From Pseudomonadales bacterium (GTDB taxonomy: Bacteria; Pseudomonadota; Gammaproteobacteria; Pseudomonadales; Azotimanducaceae): a stretch of DNA of 64,000 bases. Below are positions 59,472 through 64,000 of the stretch, piece by piece. Both the position numbers and the translations under genes were made by a program. The notes below the pieces were generated by a model that was not told where the DNA came from, made no database searches, and saw only the letters and a list, made by a program, of their open reading frames with translations. The DNA lies in contig JAFMIA010000001.1 of the NCBI GenBank assembly GCA_017854255.1, positions 33,886-97,885 on the forward strand, read 5' to 3'. Position 1 is the first letter of the stretch. Every line of letters starts with the position of its first letter.

Positions 59472-61022
59472 ATGCCGGTTTGGCAGTCTGAAGACGTCCG
59501 AGAGGCTGATGAGGCGGTTCTCGGTGTCGCAACGACCGAGATTAGCACGCACCTGTTTTTAACGCCGATCGCGGCGATAGACCATTGGGCTGGGCGTAAT
59601 CCTCAGGCGAGCTGCCTCATCGCTGAGGCGGTAGAACTCTCTTATGAGCAGGTTGCTCAACTGACGCGTGCGCTGGCAGCGGAGTTTAAAGCGCGCGGGG
59701 CTCGCTCCGGTGACCGCGTCGTCCTCGAGTTAGAAAACGGTTTGGGGGTTGTCTTAAGTTTTCTGGCGCTCAACCGGTTGGGCGCCGCGGCCGTCATCGT
59801 GAGCCCCAGACTATCCGAGTTTGAGCGGCAAAAAATTGTGAGTCATGCCCTACCAATTGCGGTTATCACGGCGATCTCACCGCCGAATTGTGACCTGTTG
59901 CAATCTGCATTAACGACGAAGGTGCTGACCACTCTAGGGCTTGTCTGGTCTGATGACGGCGCCGCTGGGCCGCTTGATCGAGCGCAGTACCCGCTTGCGG
60001 CGAATGTCGCCGCGATGATTTATACAACGGGCACGACGGGTGAGCCTAAAGGCGTCATGCTTACCCACCAAAATCTGATGTTTACTGGGTTCGTATCGGG
60101 GAAGTTGCGCGGTCTTGGCGAAGCCGACCGGGTGTTAACAGCCCTGCCCTTATCCCATGCGTTTGGATTATCAGCCGTGCTGTGTTCTGTCCTGACGCAA
60201 GGCGCAAGCCTCGAGTTAATGGCGACATTTTCGGCAACCGGGGTCTTGGCGCGTCTGGGTGATGGCGCCGTAACGGGGTTTCTGGGTGTGCCTGCGATGT
60301 ATACCCAGCTGATCAGTGCTGATAGGGACAACGCTTTGAACTACCCTTTTCTGCGCTTCTTGTTTTCAGGTGGCGCGCCGCTTGACCCAACGTTAAAAAA
60401 AACAGTCGAGACGCGGTTCGGTTTGCCGTTGCATAACGGCTATGGTTTGACAGAGTCAGGGCCCACCATAGCCCAGACCCGACTCTATGCCCCGTTGGAC
60501 GACACCTCGGTTGGTTTCGTGATCCCAGGCGTGGACTATCAGATTGTTGGCGCTTCAACCTCAGAAGAGGGTATTGGCGAACTCAAAGTTCGAGGCCCCA
60601 ATATCATGGCGGGCTACTATCGAAATCAGGCGCAGACGGATCAGGTGTTAATCGACGGTTGGCTAGCAACCGGAGACCTCGCTCGGATCAATGTATCTGG
60701 CGCGCTTGAGATTGTAGGACGCATTAAAGAACTCATTATTAAAAACGGTTTCAACGTTTATCCTCCTGAAGTGGAAGCAGCTTTGCTCAGGTTGCCAGAG
60801 ATTATTCAGGCGGCGGTTATTGGGCAGGCGGTGCCGGGCAATGAAAGAATTATTGCCTTTGTACAAACGAGCGCATCCAAGGTTGACCTTGGTTGGATCA
60901 ATCAACAACTAAGGTCCACTTTGGCAGGTTATAAGTTACTGGATGAAATCCGAGTGGTGGATCAGTTACCAGCCGCGCCCTCGGGAAAAATTCTAAAGCA
61001 TCGACTTGCTGATTTGTTGTAA
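59472..61022 (+). CDS. Acyl-CoA synthetase-like AMP-dependent ligase
   Basis: 516-residue class I adenylate-forming enzyme. Motifs in order: P-loop IYTTGTTGEPKGVMLTH (about 180), A5 NGYGLTESGP, A7 GWLATGDLARI, A8 GRIKELIIKNGFNVYPPEVE, and the C-terminal catalytic Lys in PSGKILKHRL. No carrier or reductase domain is attached. It probably activates a carboxylic acid as acyl-CoA; the substrate cannot be told. No strong ribosome binding site. This gene is not in the corresponding Pseudomonas neighbourhood as I know it. Confidence 0.85.
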   Translation: MPVWQSEDVREADEAVLGVATTEISTHLFLTPIAAIDHWAGRNPQASCLIAEAVELSYEQVAQLTRALAAEFKARGARSGDRVVLELENGLGVVLSFLALNRLGAAAVIVSPRLSEFERQKIVSHALPIAVITAISPPNCDLLQSALTTKVLTTLGLVWSDDGAAGPLDRAQYPLAANVAAMIYTTGTTGEPKGVMLTHQNLMFTGFVSGKLRGLGEADRVLTALPLSHAFGLSAVLCSVLTQGASLELMATFSATGVLARLGDGAVTGFLGVPAMYTQLISADRDNALNYPFLRFLFSGGAPLDPTLKKTVETRFGLPLHNGYGLTESGPTIAQTRLYAPLDDTSVGFVIPGVDYQIVGASTSEEGIGELKVRGPNIMAGYYRNQAQTDQVLIDGWLATGDLARINVSGALEIVGRIKELIIKNGFNVYPPEVEAALLRLPEIIQAAVIGQAVPGNERIIAFVQTSASKVDLGWINQQLRSTLAGYKLLDEIRVVDQLPAAPSGKILKHRLADLL

Positions 61023-61074
61023 CCATGGACGTACCAAAGGGTTCATGAATTTTCGCGTCAAAGGTCACGCTGCA

Positions 61075-61103
61075 TTGAATTGCGCAGGACCATAGAATAA
61101 AAT
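61075..61103 (+). promoter_or_regulatory. Predicted sigma70 promoter of the IMP dehydrogenase gene
   Basis: TTGAAT (61075-61080) and TAAAAT (61098-61103), spacer 17 nt. Transcription from near 61110 would give a leader of about 140 nt that includes the palindrome at 61203-61233. Confidence 0.6.
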
Positions 61104-61202
61104 TCGTCATGGCGCCCAAGAAACTAGTTTTAAAATTGCATCGTTTGTCTCTGAGGGGCCTCCCTCGCCCAGTTTCTGCGCACCCCCCAACTCAACCCGT
61201 CA

Positions 61203-61233
61203 CCTTGATCGGAAGCCCGGCTTCCGGTCAAGG
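61203..61233 (+). promoter_or_regulatory. 31-nt near-perfect palindrome before the IMP dehydrogenase RBS
   Basis: Bases 61203-61217 pair with 61219-61233 over 15 positions with a single T-G wobble. The stem starts CCTTGA and ends TCAAGG, with GGAAGC/GCTTCC in its centre. As RNA it would form a very stable hairpin of about 13 bp with a short loop. It ends nine bases before the AGGAG ribosome binding site, close enough to influence initiation. Confidence 0.75.
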
Positions 61234-61252
61234 CACTGTTTAGGAGCGCCCG

Positions 61253-62782
61253 ATGGCTAAGATTCTGGATGATATTTCACGAACGTTTGGTGAGTACTTA
61301 TTGCTGCCGAGGCTGACGCGTCGTGATCAGCATATCGATCGGATCGATTTATCAGCGCCCTTATCGCGGTCTCTTGACGGCGCACCGGGGTCTCTTTCGA
61401 TCAACATTCCCATTGTTTCAGCCTGTATGCAGGCGGTATCTGGTGTCGATCTAGCGGTCGCACTCGCCCGTCAGGGGGGAATGAGTATGATTTTCTGCTC
61501 GCAAAGCATCGAAAGTCAGGTTGAGATGGTTCAAAAGGTGAAGGCTCACAAAGCGGGTTTTGTTGTGAGTGGCGCCAACATCCAGCCTGACGCAAGTTTG
61601 CAAGCGGTGCTCGAGTTGATGACGCGTAGCGGACACTCGACCATTCCAGTTACCCTTGATGGGTCGTCCGAAGGCGAATTTCTGGGTTTGATTACTGATC
61701 AAGATTTCTGGGAATTTGAAGACGATCTTCAGAACCTGGTAAAAGACCACATGACGCCGAAAGCAGAGGTTATTTTTGGCGTTGAAGGGATCTCTCTTAG
61801 AGAGGCCAATCGGCTTCTGCATCGTCACAAGAAGGATTGCTTACCAATTTTAACGGCCACAGGTCATTTGTCGGCTTTGGTTTTCAAGAAAGATTATGTT
61901 GATCACCAGAAGCACCCCCTTGAGTTATTGGACGAGGGTAAGCGTTTACGAGTCGGCGCGGCGATTAATACCCACGACTACCAGCAGCGCGTGCCGGCAC
62001 TGGTGGCCGCAGGCGCGGACGCTTTGTGCTTTGACTCCTCCGATGGCTTCACGGAGTTTCAGATGGATGGCTTGGCTTGGATCAGAGCGCAGTATGGATC
62101 TGAGGTCGTTATTGGCGGCGGCAACGTTGTTTCCGCAGAGGGTTTTGATTATCTCGCGTTGTCAGGGCTGGTGGATTTCATCAAGGTTGGTATTGGCGGT
62201 GGTTCAATCTGCATTACGCGGGAACAAAAGGGGATTGGCCGAGGTCAGGCCTCGGCTCTGCTCGAGGTCGTTGCCCGTCGCGATGCGTATTTTGAAGAAA
62301 CCGGGGTCTATATTCCCATTTGTTCAGATGGTGGTCTGGCGAACGACACGCAAGTCGTTATGGCTTTGGCGATGGGCGCGGACTTCGTCATGATGGGGCG
62401 CTATTTTGCGATGACGGAGGAAAGCCCAACCTCAAAAATATCGATCAACGGGCAGATGTATAAACCCTACTGGGGTGAAGGGACTGTCAGGGCCCAAAAT
62501 TGGCAGCGTTACAGCGAAGGCATGAGTAGTCGAAAGATGATGTTCGAAGAAGGTGTTGATGCGTTCGTGCCCTTGATCGGCTCAACGTCAGAAGTCTTAG
62601 AGACCACGTTGCACAAGCTTAAAAGCACCATGATTAATCTCGGGGCAGACTCGGTAAAGACGTTTACAGATCAAGCAATCATTACTTTGGTGTCTGAACA
62701 ATCGATTGTTGAGTCTGGAACATCGAATGTTTTCAAGTTCTCTGGGAATCGCGATCTCGATGAATCTGACTGGGGCAACTAG
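61253..62782 (+). CDS. guaB: IMP dehydrogenase, divergent Tritrichomonas-like type
   Basis: Oxidises IMP to XMP, the first step to GMP. 509-residue TIM barrel with an inserted CBS pair (about 105-225). The catalytic loop is GIGGGSICITREQKGIGRGQ with Cys320, unlike the GPGSICTTR loop of typical bacterial GuaB. The flap has NWQRY (Arg419-Tyr420). This loop, the numbering (T. foetus Cys319, Arg418-Tyr419) and segments such as YFEETGVYIPICSDGG and YWGEG match the T. foetus-type enzyme. The product call is firm; using the name guaB for this divergent type is my choice. AGGAG precedes the ATG. No guaA nearby. Confidence 0.88.
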   Translation: MAKILDDISRTFGEYLLLPRLTRRDQHIDRIDLSAPLSRSLDGAPGSLSINIPIVSACMQAVSGVDLAVALARQGGMSMIFCSQSIESQVEMVQKVKAHKAGFVVSGANIQPDASLQAVLELMTRSGHSTIPVTLDGSSEGEFLGLITDQDFWEFEDDLQNLVKDHMTPKAEVIFGVEGISLREANRLLHRHKKDCLPILTATGHLSALVFKKDYVDHQKHPLELLDEGKRLRVGAAINTHDYQQRVPALVAAGADALCFDSSDGFTEFQMDGLAWIRAQYGSEVVIGGGNVVSAEGFDYLALSGLVDFIKVGIGGGSICITREQKGIGRGQASALLEVVARRDAYFEETGVYIPICSDGGLANDTQVVMALAMGADFVMMGRYFAMTEESPTSKISINGQMYKPYWGEGTVRAQNWQRYSEGMSSRKMMFEEGVDAFVPLIGSTSEVLETTLHKLKSTMINLGADSVKTFTDQAIITLVSEQSIVESGTSNVFKFSGNRDLDESDWGN

Positions 62783-62833
62783 GCGTATTTTCGGATATAC
62801 TCCTCGCGCCAATTTTCCAAAGGACCGGCTTCG

Positions 62834-63241
62834 ATGAAAAAACTGCTAATGCTGCCATTTGCTTTCATTTCCTTCCTCGTTTTTGCGGGGCCGATAGAAG
62901 ATGAAATTATTGCTCGTATCCACCAACCGGGCGCGGTTTGTCTTCAAGGTGAGGCATGCGCATCGGCACAAGTGATGTCGGTCGCAAGTACTGGTTCTGA
63001 AAGCCCGGATGCGATTTACAAGCGAAGCTGCGCAACTTGTCATGATTTAGGTATCGCTGGGGCGCCTGCCTTGGCCAATGTCGAGCAATGGGCGCCTCGA
63101 CTTGAAAAAGGCATGGAGACACTCTACGCCAGTGGTATCAATGGGCTTGCGCCAGCCATGCCGGCACGCGGTATGTGCTTTGATTGCTCAGATGACGATA
63201 TCCGAGCCGTTGTTGATTATATGACGGCGTCTGTTCAGTAA
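62834..63241 (+). CDS. Cytochrome c5-type protein
   Basis: 135-residue exported monoheme cytochrome. Signal peptide MKKLLMLPFAFISFLVFA, heme site YKRSCATCHDLGIAGAPAL (about residue 70), and a second Cys pair in ARGMCFDCSDDDIRAVVDYM, the pattern of the c5 family (methionine ligand in PAMPARG). It probably carries electrons in the periplasm to oxidases. It is convergent with comM, 16 nt apart. Confidence 0.9.
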   Translation: MKKLLMLPFAFISFLVFAGPIEDEIIARIHQPGAVCLQGEACASAQVMSVASTGSESPDAIYKRSCATCHDLGIAGAPALANVEQWAPRLEKGMETLYASGINGLAPAMPARGMCFDCSDDDIRAVVDYMTASVQ

Positions 63242-63257
63242 GCTCAAACTGAGCGGG

Positions 63258-64000
63258 TTAGTTTTGCCGAAGCATTAAGGCTTCTTCTAGGTGCCTGCGC
63301 GAGATGGTTTCGGCGCAGTCAAGGTCAGCAATGGTTCGGCCAACCCGAATTAACTTTTGAATGGCTCGGGCTGAAAAATGCAAGGTTTGAGCGGCTTTCA
63401 TTAAAAGCAGTTTTGCATCGGGGTCCAGCGCGTTTTTGTCGGTCTGCTGAGGGCTGGTCTGCAATCTTTTCAGTCTGAAAGCGCGTGCTTGTTTGATCTG
63501 ATCGATCGCGGCGTCATGCTCATGGCGATGGCGGGTTGGGGCTTCCTGAAAAAATTTTTTTGGATCCAGTGCTGGGACTTCAACCTGAAGGTCAATTCGG
63601 TCCAGAATAGGTCCTGAAACCCGATTTCGATATCGCGTAATGTGCTCAACCGAACATCGACACGGCCTGCGACTGCCTAGCCATCCACAAGGACAGGGGT
63701 TCATGGCAGCGATCAATTGGAAATTTGCAGGAAATCGCACTTTGTAATGTGCCCGGCTCAGATCGATACTGCCACTTTCAAGGGGTTGCCTGAGCTGGTT
63801 GAGCACCGCGTGGGTAAATTCTGGTAACTCGTCCAACAGCAAGACGCCAAGATGAGCCAACGTAATTTCGCCGGGCCTCGGCGGGCTGCCGCCGCCGATG
63901 AGTGCCGCAGCAGAGGTTGAATGGTGCACCTCGCGGAAGGGCCGCTCGAGCGTTGGCCCCGGTAAAGATCCCGCAGTGACCGATTGAATACACGCAATCT
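63258..64000 (-). CDS. comM: Mg-chelatase-like ATPase ComM (C-terminal part)
   Basis: Partial gene; the frame runs off the window edge (upstream residues ...ERPFREVHHSTSAAALIGGG). AAA+ Mg-chelatase-family helicase that promotes branch migration in natural transformation. Visible motifs: LDELPEFTHAVLNQLRQPLESG (Walker B and beyond), AAMNPCPCGW, the Cys-rich CRC segment, ISGPILDRIDL-like VSGPILDRIDLQVEVP, and the C-terminal Mg_chelatase domain ending AETISRRHLEEALMLRQ. With dprA in the same window it suggests competence. Confidence 0.93.
   Translation of the reverse strand, partial: IACIQSVTAGSLPGPTLERPFREVHHSTSAAALIGGGSPPRPGEITLAHLGVLLLDELPEFTHAVLNQLRQPLESGSIDLSRAHYKVRFPANFQLIAAMNPCPCGWLGSRRPCRCSVEHITRYRNRVSGPILDRIDLQVEVPALDPKKFFQEAPTRHRHEHDAAIDQIKQARAFRLKRLQTSPQQTDKNALDPDAKLLLMKAAQTLHFSARAIQKLIRVGRTIADLDCAETISRRHLEEALMLRQN

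Overview
The window is a chromosomal segment from a Gammaproteobacterium. It carries the replication origin and a gene order very close to that of Pseudomonas and related Pseudomonadales/Oceanospirillales: glmS-glmU-atp operon-parB-parA-rsmG-mnmG-mnmE-yidC-yidD-rnpA-rpmH, oriC, dnaA-dnaN-recF-gyrB, glyS-glyQ, trkH-trkA-rsmB-fmt-def, LysM-dprA, aroE, a caa3-type cox cluster, polA-engB-cytochrome c4-dsbA. Genes left of oriC (about 20.3-20.7 kb) run mostly on the minus strand and genes right of it mostly on the plus strand, as expected for leading-strand coding. No rRNA, tRNA, insertion sequence, prophage or CRISPR array was seen.

Layout. 1-1.3 kb: an AT-rich patch of very small, mostly membrane-associated hypothetical genes with decayed repeats. 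1.3-4.6 kb: UDP-GlcNAc synthesis. 4.7-11.8 kb: the complete F1Fo ATP synthase operon with a clear sigma70-type promoter. 11.8-14.3 kb: chromosome segregation (parB, a frameshifted parA) and rsmG. 14.3-20.3 kb: tRNA modification and the yidC-rnpA-rpmH block. 20.3-28.2 kb: oriC, dnaA, two tandem dnaN genes, recF with two parS sites, gyrB. 28.2-44.9 kb: glycyl-tRNA synthetase, an acyltransferase, potassium uptake, Met-tRNA formylation and deformylation, dprA, purE, tsaC, aroE, prlC. 45-52.8 kb: cytochrome c oxidase structural and assembly genes, without a heme A synthase gene. 52.8-58 kb: thrB-type kinase, polA, a tandem pair of predicted small RNAs, engB. 58-64 kb: cytochrome c4, dsbA, an acyl-CoA synthetase-like gene, a divergent IMP dehydrogenase, cytochrome c5 and the end of comM.

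Most notable. (1) Two full-length sliding-clamp genes lie in tandem. The second is canonical. The first has changed almost the whole partner-binding cleft and parts of the dimer interface, so a specialised second clamp is plausible. (2) Between polA and engB, where E. coli has Spot 42 and Pseudomonas has ErsA, sit two tandem copies of an approximately 90-nt three-hairpin RNA ending in a rho-independent terminator, with compensatory base changes between the copies. (3) parA is broken by a 29-bp direct duplication whose copies differ only at synonymous positions. That points to merging of two strain alleles in assembly rather than a true pseudogene, and two excellent parS sites support a working Par system. 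(4) The IMP dehydrogenase is of the Tritrichomonas foetus-like type and has a long palindrome next to its ribosome binding site.

Positions of short motifs were counted by hand and could be off by a base. Family assignments come from recognised motifs and gene order, not from a database search.
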